NCBI RefSeq assembly: GCF_009928525.1
Contig: NZ_JAABOK010000006.1
Location: 248,001 to 312,000, forward strand
DNA: 64,000 bases
Direction of reading: 5' to 3'
Origin: Chitinophaga solisilvae
GTDB lineage: Bacteria; Bacteroidota; Bacteroidia; Chitinophagales; Chitinophagaceae
Made by a program: the position numbers and the translations under genes
The notes under the pieces: generated by a model
What the model saw: only the letters and a program-made list of their open reading frames with translations
Told to the model about the DNA's origin: nothing
The model's database searches: none
Shown here: piece by piece, positions 34,440 to 42,330 of the stretch
Position numbering within the stretch: the first letter of the stretch is position 1
How the letters are laid out: every line of letters begins with the position of its first letter

Positions 34440-35333
34440 TCAGATAGATGAACTGTTTACTTCGGCCAGCGCGCCTTCAGTGCTTTTGATGGCTGCCCAT
34501 TGCGGTTTGCCGCCGTAGAACGACTGCTTCAGCTGCGCCAGCTTATGATAAAAAGGTGTAGGCGATTGTGCGTGTTTGGGTTGATAAGCACCGGTGATAA
34601 TAGGAATATACATCACTCTTCTGCGGCTCTTTTCACCTGTATGCGGTGATTGCTGCACGCGGTGCCACAGCCGGCCGTCATGTACGGTCAGGTCGCCGGC
34701 TTCAATATCAAAACCCACTTCTTTCTTATCAGGATTATTATCGATAAAATATTTTTTCCTGAACAGCAACCTGAATATTCCCTGCCGGTGCGTACCCGGC
34801 AACACTCTCAGGCCACCATTGTCCAGCGGGCAGTCATCCAGATGGATACCCACATTGAGCATAGGCAGAATGCGTGAACCCAGGAACAGGTCCCGCGGAC
34901 TGTCCGTATGCCAGCCCAGTTGCCTGAACTGGCTGTCTGCCGAATTCACATAGTGATTCACTACCAGTCCGTCTTTCTCATTTTCTCCGATGCGGCCGTG
35001 ATAGTCGCCCAGCAAATGAATGAGGGACTGTAGCCTTTCCTCTTTCAGCAGCCCGCGTAAAATGCTGCTGTAATGAGAGGCAAAGGCGATACGCTGAATC
35101 AGCGGGCTGCCATCCAGGTCGGTACCAAACTTCAGCGGTATGCCATTGACTTTCTGAATATTATTTCTGAGTAATAATTGTTGTACATGCGTGACTTCCT
35201 GTAGTATAAGCGCCAGCGTATCCTTGTCCAGGAAATTTTTAAACTGGATGATTCCATGCTGTTGAAAGTATGCGAGATGCGTATCCGTTACCGCTGTGTC
35301 TAAGCGGAAAACGGGTTGGGTATTCGTTTTCAT
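34440..35333 (-). CDS. Phytanoyl-CoA dioxygenase (PhyH) family protein
   Basis: 297 residues with the Fe(II)/2-oxoglutarate dioxygenase facial triad: the HxD in LGWHTDSPRD and the distal His in VHDGRLWHRV, with the Arg for 2-oxoglutarate shortly after (SRRRVMY). LRVLPGTHRQG is the strand before the distal His. Family members hydroxylate a wide range of small organic substrates. First gene of a two-gene operon with the SDR. The 5' side carries a -7 box, an inverted repeat and a tiny Cys-rich reading frame, suggesting regulated expression. Confidence 0.9.
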   Translation of the reverse strand: MKTNTQPVFRLDTAVTDTHLAYFQQHGIIQFKNFLDKDTLALILQEVTHVQQLLLRNNIQKVNGIPLKFGTDLDGSPLIQRIAFASHYSSILRGLLKEERLQSLIHLLGDYHGRIGENEKDGLVVNHYVNSADSQFRQLGWHTDSPRDLFLGSRILPMLNVGIHLDDCPLDNGGLRVLPGTHRQGIFRLLFRKKYFIDNNPDKKEVGFDIEAGDLTVHDGRLWHRVQQSPHTGEKSRRRVMYIPIITGAYQPKHAQSPTPFYHKLAQLKQSFYGGKPQWAAIKSTEGALAEVNSSSI

Positions 35334-35425
35334 GACGATCGGTTTTTGTGGCAGTAAATAATGGTTGTACTGTTTAATAGATCACAGATGCGGAAATTGG
35401 TGGGGTAACCGCAGAGAGGAAGGCA

Positions 35426-35449
35426 TTAACAACAACAATAAGCGAACAT
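35426..35449 (-). other. Possible leader peptide MFAYCCC
   Basis: An eight-codon frame (ATG TTC GCT TAT TGT TGT TGT TAA) lies in the leader between the candidate promoter at 35555 and the PhyH start at 35333. Three consecutive Cys codons before a stop resemble amino-acid-sensing leader peptides. There is no recognisable ribosome-binding site and chance cannot be excluded at this length. The remaining leader contains a weak stem (TGCGG with CCGCA) downstream of it. Confidence 0.3.
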
Positions 35450-35536
35450 GACAGCCGGTGAATAATTGGCTGAAGCCCCATTCGGGCGCAGGTTTAGGTT
35501 TTGATGATAACTTTCCATTTTTGCAGATTTTTAATA

Positions 35537-35562
35537 GTCCACTAGTTTTGTAGACAAATATA
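35537..35562 (-). promoter_or_regulatory. -7 box with overlapping inverted repeat before the PhyH-SDR operon
   Basis: On the minus strand, TATATTTG (35562-35555) is an exact TAnnTTTG -7 box. Immediately downstream and sharing one base is the inverted repeat GTCCAC-N7-GTAGAC (plus-strand 35537-35555). A protein bound there would cover the transcription start, as for a repressor. The predicted 5' leader is about 215 nt. Confidence 0.5.
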
Positions 35563-35586
35563 GGGAGTAATTTTGAAAGAAAAAAA

Positions 35587-35731
35587 TAATTACGAATTAC
35601 GAATTGCGAATTACGAATGTAGAAGCGAAGATTAAAGTGAAGATTTAAGGTGATATTTAATTGTTATCGCTTTAAATCTTCACTTTAATCTTCGCTTCTA
35701 CATTCGTAATTCGCAATTCGCAATTCGTAAT
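35587..35731. repeat. Long palindrome P6 (AATTACG-heptamer arms)
   Basis: Arms 35587-35647 and 35671-35731 match at 60 of 61 positions (one AATTACG/AATTGCG unit differs) around a 23-nt loop. The inner arm GTAGAAGCGAAGATTAAAG is close to that of P7 and P8. The right arm ends on the first base of the stop codon of the gene at 35731; the left arm lies 25 bp from the PhyH promoter. Confidence 0.92.
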
Positions 35732-36315
35732 TACTTCATATTATGATAGTCATCCGGCGTATCAATATCTATTGCTCCCTGCGGAAAATCTACGGTAGCG
35801 ATATCTTGCGGGTGGGCGCGGAGAATTTTCCTGGCGCCTTCCTGGCCGGTGAGAGAGAGGAGTTGGGGAAAGAAGGATTGGTGGAAGAGGACGGGGGTGC
35901 CTGCGATGTCGTTGTAGGCGGAGGCGATGATGTTTTTGCCGGTGGTGGTTTGCAGCTGCATCATTTCCTGCAGGAGCGGAGTAGTGATGTAGGGCTGGTC
36001 ACAGAGGAGCAGGAAGGTACTGCTAACGTCGGGGGATATACGAAGTAGGGTTTCCATGCCGGTGCGTATGGAGCCGCCCATACCTTCCGGCCAGCGGGTG
36101 TTGACAACGGTGTGTGCGGCGGTGGTGGTGATATCTTCCCTGATGCCGGCTGCGTAAGCGCCCAGCACCACTATTACAGGAGAACAGGTGGTTTGCAGGG
36201 CGGTATCGGTGATTCGTTGCAGCAGTTTCTTATCTTCAAATACAAGTTGCTGTTTAGGTGTGCCGAGCCGCTTGGAAGCGCCGGCAGCGAGTATGATGAT
36301 GCCTGTTGATTGCAT
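35731..36315 (-). CDS. MocA/MobA-like molybdenum cofactor nucleotidyltransferase
   Basis: 194 residues. The N-terminal nucleotide-binding loop LAAGASKRLGTPKQQL, then VVLGAYA, GMGGSIRTGME, FLLLCDQPY and GTPVLFHQSFF are the motifs of the MobA-like NTP-transferase fold, in the MocA branch that makes molybdopterin cytosine dinucleotide. Its place at the end of an aldehyde-oxidase operon with an XdhC-family gene supports that role. The ATG overlaps the stop of the XdhC gene by one base (TAATG). The C-terminus abuts palindrome P6. Confidence 0.9.
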   Translation of the reverse strand: MQSTGIIILAAGASKRLGTPKQQLVFEDKKLLQRITDTALQTTCSPVIVVLGAYAAGIREDITTTAAHTVVNTRWPEGMGGSIRTGMETLLRISPDVSSTFLLLCDQPYITTPLLQEMMQLQTTTGKNIIASAYNDIAGTPVLFHQSFFPQLLSLTGQEGARKILRAHPQDIATVDFPQGAIDIDTPDDYHNMK

Positions 36316-37448
36316 TAGTCAGATTTTGAGTGAATAGATGTTTTTTTGTTTCGCAGGGGTTGCGCACTGGCATTACTCATGACAGCCCTGATTTCGCTGA
36401 TGATGGAGAGCGCTATTTCATCGGCGGTTTCTGCATCGAGATCAAGACCGGCAGGGCCGTATATGCGTTCCCGTTGTTCAGGCGTTATGCGGATGCCGGT
36501 AGCTTCCATTTCCGAGAGCATGCGTTCCAGTTTTTTAGCCGGACCAAGTACGCCGGTATAGCGGACAGCCTGGGGGAGTAACGTGGTGAGCATAGCAAGA
36601 TCGTAGTTGTAATTGTGTGTCATCAGCACAACTGCAGTATACGCATCAACGGTGAAATGGGACAACACTTCATGCGGTTTGGCGGCGATAACGCTGCCGG
36701 CTTCGGGGAACCGGCTGGCTGTAGCATAGGCCGGGCGGCCATCGGCTACCAGTGTCTGCCACCCCAGGATAGCTGCCATCTTCACCAGCGGCATTACATC
36801 GTTGCCGGCGCCGGCTACCAGCAGCTGAACAGCCGGCGGCTGGAAGGCTATCAGCGCTGTCAGTTGCTGACCGCCGCTGTGATAGTTTTTCAGTGCATGA
36901 TGTTTGCCATCCAATGCCTGCTGCGCATCATGTTTTACTGCCAGCAGCAGGTCGCTGTCGGCGATGCACTGCTCGAACAATCCGTGGTTGCTCAGCAGCA
37001 GGCAGGTGCCGGGTTGTGGCGCGTTGCGGTACTGCAGATCGAACAGGGTGACCATAACGGTGGCCTCGCGGGTACCGGCAACGGCCTGCAGGAGCAGCAG
37101 CGGATTAAAATAGCTGCGGGGATACAGCGGTTCCAGCAGGATATGGATAATACCGTTGCAGCCGAGTCCTACGCCCAGTTTGGCATCGTCTTCATCCATC
37201 GTGTCGTAGGTTACCAGCATGGGCCGGTCCTGCATCATAGCCAGCTGTGCTTTCCGCAGGGCGTCGCCTTCCAGGCAGCCGCCGCTGATGGCGCCTGTCA
37301 GTTCTCCCTTTTCGGTGATGAGCATACGTGCGCCCGGCCGCCTGTAGGAGGAACCCTCCACATGCACTACCGTCGCCAGCGCCGCTTTGATGCCCTGTTG
37401 ATACACTTCCTGATACCGTTGTACGATATCTTCCAACTCTTTCAGCAT
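36315..37448 (-). CDS. XdhC/CoxI-family molybdenum enzyme maturation factor
   Basis: 377 residues. The N-terminal XdhC domain has ALATVVHVEGSSYRRPGARML and GAISGGCLEGDALRKA; the C-terminal Rossmann-like XdhC domain has LLVAGAGNDVMPLVKMAAILGW and VLMTHNYNYDLAMLTTLL. Family members (XdhC, PaoD) bind the molybdenum cofactor, protect it and insert it into the oxidase. It begins eight bases after the catalytic subunit gene and overlaps the MocA-like gene by one base. Here it would serve the PaoABC-type enzyme. Confidence 0.93.
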   Translation of the reverse strand: MLKELEDIVQRYQEVYQQGIKAALATVVHVEGSSYRRPGARMLITEKGELTGAISGGCLEGDALRKAQLAMMQDRPMLVTYDTMDEDDAKLGVGLGCNGIIHILLEPLYPRSYFNPLLLLQAVAGTREATVMVTLFDLQYRNAPQPGTCLLLSNHGLFEQCIADSDLLLAVKHDAQQALDGKHHALKNYHSGGQQLTALIAFQPPAVQLLVAGAGNDVMPLVKMAAILGWQTLVADGRPAYATASRFPEAGSVIAAKPHEVLSHFTVDAYTAVVLMTHNYNYDLAMLTTLLPQAVRYTGVLGPAKKLERMLSEMEATGIRITPEQRERIYGPAGLDLDAETADEIALSIISEIRAVMSNASAQPLRNKKTSIHSKSD

Positions 37449-37456
37449 GATGGCGT

Positions 37457-39664
37457 TTAGCCTTTAACGTTAGGTAATAGCTTGTCTGGTGTGATGGGCA
37501 GATCCCGTACACGCGTGCCCGTTGCATTGAATACCGCATTGGATACCGCAGCGGCGAAGCCTATCAGGGCTATTTCGCCCATTCCCTTGGAACCCATCGG
37601 ATTGATTACAGGATCTTTTTTATTGATGAACAGCACGTCCGTCGGCGGCGTATCCGCATGTACGGGTACGTGATAGTCTGCATAGTTGTTATTCACAAAA
37701 CGGCCAAAGCGATGATCTATCAGCGCTTCTTCTGTCAGCGCCATACCAATGCCGCCCACCACGCCGCCAATCATCTGGCTGCCGGCAGTTTTGGCATTCA
37801 CGATAGTGCCGGAATCAGCTACGCTGACAACATGTTTAATCCGTACCACTCCGGTAGCGGGATGTACATGTACTTTGGCGAAGTGTACGGAGAAGGAGTA
37901 CATGGAATACTTCCTTCTTTCTTCCCCGCCCTGCGAGGTGGCGGTCACTTGTAGTTCAGGTTGCTGCCGGTGCTGCAGCACTTCCCGGAAACCGGCTCTT
38001 ATAGCAGGCTTCCCGGTAACGATGAGCTGCCCGTCTTCATATCCTATATCGGCAGGCTTTACATCTTTAAAGGCGGGCATGCTTTCTGCCGCCATTTCCC
38101 CCAGCTTTTGCAGCAGCAGTTTACATACATCGCTGACAGCGCTGCCCACGGTAGAAACGGTGGAAGAACCACCCTGCCGCGGCGCTTCCGGGTATTCGGA
38201 TTCTCCCAGTAAGAACCTGATTTTCGCAGGGGCGATACCGGTGGCGTCCGCAGCTATCTGCACCATGGCAGTGGCGGTGCCAGGGCCTATGTCTGCCGCC
38301 GCACTGCGGATGGTTAGTGTGCCATCTGCTCCAAAAATGGCGCTGGCAGTAGCTTTACCGCGTCCTGCGCTGAAAACGCCGCTGCTCATGCCGTAACCTA
38401 CCAGCCAGCCGTCTTCCTGTAACTGCCGTGGTTCCATCGTTCTGTTCTTCCAGCCTATCTTCTCCGCGCCCATCTCATAAGCCTCTTTCAGGTATTTGCT
38501 GGAGAAGGGAAGATTTTTTTCCGGGTCTGTATCTGCGTGGTTGATCACGCGGAATTGGAGCGGATCCATTTTAAGTTTATAGGAAAGCTCGTCGATGGCG
38601 GATTCCAGCGCAAAGGAGCCGGTAGCTTCGCCGGGGCCGCGCATCCATACCGGCGTGCTCAGGTTCAGCGGCACCAGCTGGTAATGCGTATTTACATTGG
38701 GGCAGGCATACATGAATTTGCTCATGCCCACAATAGCTTCGGTAAAATCTTCGTAGGGAGAGGTCACGGCTACCGCCTCGTGGGTGATGCCGGTCAGTTT
38801 ACCGTCTGCCGTAGCGCCGATACCGATTTTCTGCATCGCAGCAGGGCGGTAGCCCACCAATGTAAACATATCTTTTCTGCCGATGACCAGCTTCACTGGC
38901 TTGCGTACTTTTTTTGCGGCGATGATGGCAGCCACTTCCATGGGCCATACGCGGAGGGCCATCCCGAAGGCGCCGCCTACAAAGAGCGAATGCACAACAA
39001 TATTCTGTTCTGGCAGCTGGAAAAGATTTTTGAGTGTCTGCTGCACGCTCTTGACGCCTTGTGTTTTGGCGTACAGCACCAGTTTGTCCGGCGTTTCCCA
39101 GTGTGCGGTAATGCCGGCCAGCTCCATTGGGTTATGCACTTCCAGGGGAATATTATATTCCGCTTCCACGGTTACCGGCGCTTTCTTCCAGGCGTCGGGT
39201 TCGCCGCGCAGGTAGTCTTTCATACTTTTATTCTGAAAGGCTTTGTCCAGGTTGGCGTACAGGTCGGTGGCATGGGTTTCCTGGTTATAGGTAACTTTCA
39301 CAAGGGAGGCCGCATGTACTGCACGCTCCAGCGTGTTAGCGACTACGATGGCTACCGGCTGTCCGTTGGAATAGATGCGGTCGTCATGGAATATTTTCAG
39401 TCCCTGTTTGGGATTGGGGGTTTCCTGTTTATAGCCGGGAACGGGAGGGGCGTTGAGGTGAGATATCACATCTGTTACGCCGGGCGCGCGGAGCGCCTCT
39501 CTGGCATCAATAGCAGCAATGCGGCCGCTGGATACGGGGCTGCATACCAGGGCGGCATACAGCATACCTTCCAGCTGATGATCCGCGAAGTACCTGGCAG
39601 CGCCGGTTACTTTCAGGCGGCCGTCTACACGGTCCATGGATTGCCCTACAGCAGGTTGCTTCAT
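37457..39664 (-). CDS. paoC: PaoC-type molybdopterin-binding subunit of periplasmic aldehyde oxidase
   Basis: 735 residues, matching the roughly 730 of E. coli PaoC (YagR). The N-terminal aldehyde oxidase a/b hammerhead domain (VDGRLKVTGAARYFADHQLEGMLYA) is followed by the molybdopterin-binding domain with GGAFGMALRVWPMEVAAIIA, WMRGPGEATGSFALESAIDEL, RQGGSSTVSTVGSAV and the catalytic-base Glu in GSKGMGEIALIGFAAA. It oxidises aldehydes to carboxylic acids. Its ATG overlaps the stop of the FAD subunit gene as ATGA. It has no signal of its own and should be exported with the Tat-bearing small subunit. Confidence 0.93.
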   Translation of the reverse strand: MKQPAVGQSMDRVDGRLKVTGAARYFADHQLEGMLYAALVCSPVSSGRIAAIDAREALRAPGVTDVISHLNAPPVPGYKQETPNPKQGLKIFHDDRIYSNGQPVAIVVANTLERAVHAASLVKVTYNQETHATDLYANLDKAFQNKSMKDYLRGEPDAWKKAPVTVEAEYNIPLEVHNPMELAGITAHWETPDKLVLYAKTQGVKSVQQTLKNLFQLPEQNIVVHSLFVGGAFGMALRVWPMEVAAIIAAKKVRKPVKLVIGRKDMFTLVGYRPAAMQKIGIGATADGKLTGITHEAVAVTSPYEDFTEAIVGMSKFMYACPNVNTHYQLVPLNLSTPVWMRGPGEATGSFALESAIDELSYKLKMDPLQFRVINHADTDPEKNLPFSSKYLKEAYEMGAEKIGWKNRTMEPRQLQEDGWLVGYGMSSGVFSAGRGKATASAIFGADGTLTIRSAAADIGPGTATAMVQIAADATGIAPAKIRFLLGESEYPEAPRQGGSSTVSTVGSAVSDVCKLLLQKLGEMAAESMPAFKDVKPADIGYEDGQLIVTGKPAIRAGFREVLQHRQQPELQVTATSQGGEERRKYSMYSFSVHFAKVHVHPATGVVRIKHVVSVADSGTIVNAKTAGSQMIGGVVGGIGMALTEEALIDHRFGRFVNNNYADYHVPVHADTPPTDVLFINKKDPVINPMGSKGMGEIALIGFAAAVSNAVFNATGTRVRDLPITPDKLLPNVKG

Positions 39665-40641
39665 ATGGCGGCGGCTTTAGAGAGTGCGGTAATAATGCTG
39701 TTCTGTGCCATCGGCACCTTGAAGGCATTGTGTTGAAAGGTGGCGGCAGACCGGGTTGCTACGGTGGCGGCTATACGGAAATTTTCTTCCGTAGGCGCTT
39801 TGCCTGTCAGCATTTTTTCTGCTTCGTATAACCGCCAGGGTTTATGCGCTACACCGCCCAGTGCCAGGCGTGCCTGGCGGATGGTGCTGCCGCTGATGTC
39901 CAGGGCGGCTGCTACGGATACCAGCGCAAAAGCGTAGGAAGCGCGGTCGCGCACCTTGAGGTAGTATACATGCCTGGTGAAGGGATTGGCGGGGATTTCC
40001 ACGCCGGTAATCAGCTCTCCCTTACCCAGGTTATTGTCTTTTTCCGGCGTATTACCCGGCAGCCGGTGGAAGTCCGCAAAAGGGATGCGTCGTCCGCCTT
40101 TAGGCCCGGCTACGATAACGGTAGCGTCGAGCGCTGCCAGCGCAATGCACATATCGCTGGGATGTACGGCGATACACTGATCGCTGGCCCCGAAGATGGC
40201 ATGCATGCGGTTGATGCCGCCGATAGCACCGCAGCCTGTACCCGGGCTACGTTTATTACACGGCATGGTAATATCATAAAAGTAGCTGCAGCGGGTACGC
40301 TGCATCATATTACCGCCGGTGGTAGCCATATTGCGCAGCTGCTGCGATGCGCCTGCCAGCAGGGCCTGCGACAGCAGCGGGAAATGCGTTTTTACCAGCG
40401 GATGTGCCGCCACCTCACTGTTGATAGTGGTAGCGCCGAGGTGCAATATATTGTTGCTGAAACGGATATCTTTCAGGGGCAGCCGGTTAATATCCACCAG
40501 CTTCTCCGGCGCGGTCACCCCGTTTTTCATGAGATCCAGGAGGTTGGTGCCGCCGGCGATAAAGCGCGCGGTATTATCCCTGAAAATAGCGTCTATCGCC
40601 GCTTTCTGACTGGCGGGTCTTACATAGGAAAACTGGTTCAT
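39661..40641 (-). CDS. paoB: PaoB-type FAD-binding subunit with extra Fe-S cluster insertion
   Basis: 326 residues. FAD-binding PCMH domain motifs FIAGGTNLLDLMKNGV and QQLRNMATTGGNMMQRTRC. A cysteine-rich insertion (TRCSYFYD, PCNKRSPGTGC) corresponds to the [4Fe-4S] cluster found in PaoB and related 4-hydroxybenzoyl-CoA-reductase-type subunits. The C-terminal CO dehydrogenase flavoprotein domain is present (YYLKVRDRASYAFALVSVAAALD). It overlaps both neighbours by ATGA junctions, so the three subunits are tightly coupled. Confidence 0.92.
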   Translation of the reverse strand: MNQFSYVRPASQKAAIDAIFRDNTARFIAGGTNLLDLMKNGVTAPEKLVDINRLPLKDIRFSNNILHLGATTINSEVAAHPLVKTHFPLLSQALLAGASQQLRNMATTGGNMMQRTRCSYFYDITMPCNKRSPGTGCGAIGGINRMHAIFGASDQCIAVHPSDMCIALAALDATVIVAGPKGGRRIPFADFHRLPGNTPEKDNNLGKGELITGVEIPANPFTRHVYYLKVRDRASYAFALVSVAAALDISGSTIRQARLALGGVAHKPWRLYEAEKMLTGKAPTEENFRIAATVATRSAATFQHNAFKVPMAQNSIITALSKAAAI

Positions 40642-41276
40642 ACGGATTGCCCTCCCTGTTTTACTTCCATAATAGCGGCTACAATATTATCATATGCGCC
40701 GCAGCGGCAGATGTTGCCGCTCATAAATTCACGGATCTCACCGGGCGAGCCGGCATGCCCTTCGCGGATGCAGGCTACCGCCGACATGATTTGTCCGGGT
40801 GTACAGTAACCGCACTGGAAGCCGTCATGTTTAATAAAGGCCTCCTGCATGGGATGCAGCTGATCGCCGGCGGCCAGCCCCTCTATGGTGGTGATTTTTT
40901 TCCCTTCCTGCATCACGGCGAGGGTGAGACAGGAGTTCACCCGCTGCCCGTTGACATGCACTGTACAGGCGCCGCACTGTCCGTGGTCGCAGCCTTTTTT
41001 GGTGCCCGTCAGCGCCAGCTGTTCCCGCAAAAGGTCCAGCAACGTCACGCGGGGTTCTACAGAAAGGCGATACGCCTTTCCGTTGATCTCCATATTCACC
41101 GGCATCTTCTCAAAGATGCCCGCAATCGCTTCGTCATGCTCCCCGGCTTTGACGATCAGCGGAGGAGCCAGCGCCAGCGCCATAATGGCGGAAGATTGCC
41201 TGAGAAATTCGCGCCTGGCTTCGTGTTTGTCCGGTTTACCCGGACAAGATGATTGTTCCTTATCAGCTTGTGACAT
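40638..41276 (-). CDS. paoA: PaoA-type (2Fe-2S) subunit with Tat signal
   Basis: 212 residues from the ATG at 41276 (a GTG at 41282 is less likely). The twin-arginine signal is ARREFLRQSSAIMALALA. The plant-ferredoxin-like first cluster is CDHGQCGACTVHVNGQRVNSC and the second cluster sits in the helical domain (FQCGYCTPGQIMS and GNICRCGAYDNI). It passes electrons from the molybdenum centre to FAD and carries the export signal for the whole heterotrimer. First gene of the five-gene paoABC-xdhC-mocA-like operon. Confidence 0.93.
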   Translation of the reverse strand: MSQADKEQSSCPGKPDKHEARREFLRQSSAIMALALAPPLIVKAGEHDEAIAGIFEKMPVNMEINGKAYRLSVEPRVTLLDLLREQLALTGTKKGCDHGQCGACTVHVNGQRVNSCLTLAVMQEGKKITTIEGLAAGDQLHPMQEAFIKHDGFQCGYCTPGQIMSAVACIREGHAGSPGEIREFMSGNICRCGAYDNIVAAIMEVKQGGQSV

Positions 41277-41463
41277 GTACACAAGATTTTTAATCCGGTA
41301 AAAAGTTATATTTTTTTTGAGAGATCTGCAAGCAGAATGTGACCACTGACAAACACAGCCTGTTAATATTTGTCGCTTTTCAAAAAAATATCTACATTAC
41401 CATAGTTTAACGTTTTAGCCGACAAATAAACCGAAGTCTGTTTTCGCTGTAAATGATCCACGC

Positions 41464-42084
41464 ATGCCTGCAATGAAAGACAAGTTTTTCAGTGACGATG
41501 ATTTATGGAAGCGGTTTAAATCCGGTGATAGATCAGCCTTTGCGCTTATTTATCAGGAGTATACCGTTTATCTTTTCCAGTATGGCTTCCGGTTCTGCGA
41601 TGACCGGGAAAAACTGAAGGACATTATCCAGGATTTGTTTGTAGAGATGTGGAACAGCCGGGAGGCTTTGTCGGAAAAAGTGATGATAAGATTTTACCTG
41701 TGCCGCAGCCTGAAATATAAGCTGCTGCGGGCCAATTATCAGTTCCGCAGTAAAACGGGCCGGCAGCACCAATACCTCCATGAACAACCGGCCACCATTA
41801 CCGAAAGTACGGTGGAAGACAAGCTGATAGATGCAGAAAATAACGCCTGCCGCAGCGTACTGCTGGAAAACGCCATCCGCAAACTCTCCCGCCGCCAGCA
41901 GGAAATTATTACCCTCCGTTTTTATATGGGCTTCACCAATGCCGAAATTGCAGACCTGATGCATATGAAGTATCAGTCTGTCAGCAACCTGTTGTACAAC
42001 GCCCTGAACCGTATTAAGGAAACCCTCCAGACCTCTCCGCTGACAGTTCGGCTGCTGGAAACCCTCCGCGTGTTTTTTATTTGA
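41464..42084 (+). CDS. ECF RNA polymerase sigma factor of SusCD locus 1
   Basis: 206 residues (ATG at 41464 or 41473). Region 2: SAFALIYQEYTVYLFQYGFR and LKDIIQDLFVEMWNSREAL. Region 4: IRKLSRRQQEIITLRFYMGF with NAEIADLMHMKYQSVSNLLYNA. Typical of the sigma-70 factors that accompany FecR and SusC in Bacteroidota. The FecR gene follows after 246 bp, unusually far, and that gap contains a broken TTATTTG palindrome. The 187-bp upstream spacer to the divergent paoA gene has a near-consensus AATATTTG box around 41374. Confidence 0.92.
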   Translation: MPAMKDKFFSDDDLWKRFKSGDRSAFALIYQEYTVYLFQYGFRFCDDREKLKDIIQDLFVEMWNSREALSEKVMIRFYLCRSLKYKLLRANYQFRSKTGRQHQYLHEQPATITESTVEDKLIDAENNACRSVLLENAIRKLSRRQQEIITLRFYMGFTNAEIADLMHMKYQSVSNLLYNALNRIKETLQTSPLTVRLLETLRVFFI

Positions 42085-42092
42085 TTATTTAA

Positions 42093-42326
42093 TTATTTGA
42101 GATTTTATGTTCATCAGGATGCTCCTGCAGCCCTGAAAGGGTTTTTATTGCCGGGAAAAAAATATCTCCCGGAATGAGTATAAAAATATAGTTGTTGTCA
42201 TTTAGTGTTTATAGGGATACTGTGGGATGATCCTGCTGAAATTTTCTTCCGGAAAAGAGAGTTGCCTGAAACTCTTCGGCAGGGGCATTCTATGAGAGAA
42301 ATCCCAGATGAAAAAATCTCAAATAA
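42093..42326. repeat. Remnant of a TTATTTG-type palindrome with a 206-bp centre
   Basis: TTATTTGAGATTTT (42093-42106) and its exact inverse AAAATCTCAAATAA (42313-42326) are the outer-arm sequence of P1, P4 and P5. Here 206 bp with no self-complementarity over its full length lies between them. It fills the unusual gap between the sigma and FecR genes; the right arm ends five bases before the FecR start. It may be a decayed element or one that took up foreign sequence. Confidence 0.6.
42279..42287 (+). promoter_or_regulatory. GCAGGGGCA box before FecR of locus 1
   Basis: GCAGGGGCA lies 43 bp before the FecR start and resembles the GTAGGGGTA half-site at 4893 and the GCAGGGGTA at 58383. No clear second half-site follows at the 12-nt spacing. 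Possibly an ECF -35 element. Confidence 0.3.
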
Positions 42327-42330
42327 CACA

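Noticed and set aside
38537..39736. 399-codon plus-strand frame opposite paoC
   Set aside because: The opposite frame encodes a full-length, motif-complete molybdopterin subunit; the plus-strand translation has no recognisable features.
42205..42330. N-terminal extension of FecR from ATG 42205
   Set aside because: The extension crosses the palindrome remnant, encodes no FecR-like sequence, and the ATG at 42331 gives a normal FecR N-terminus.
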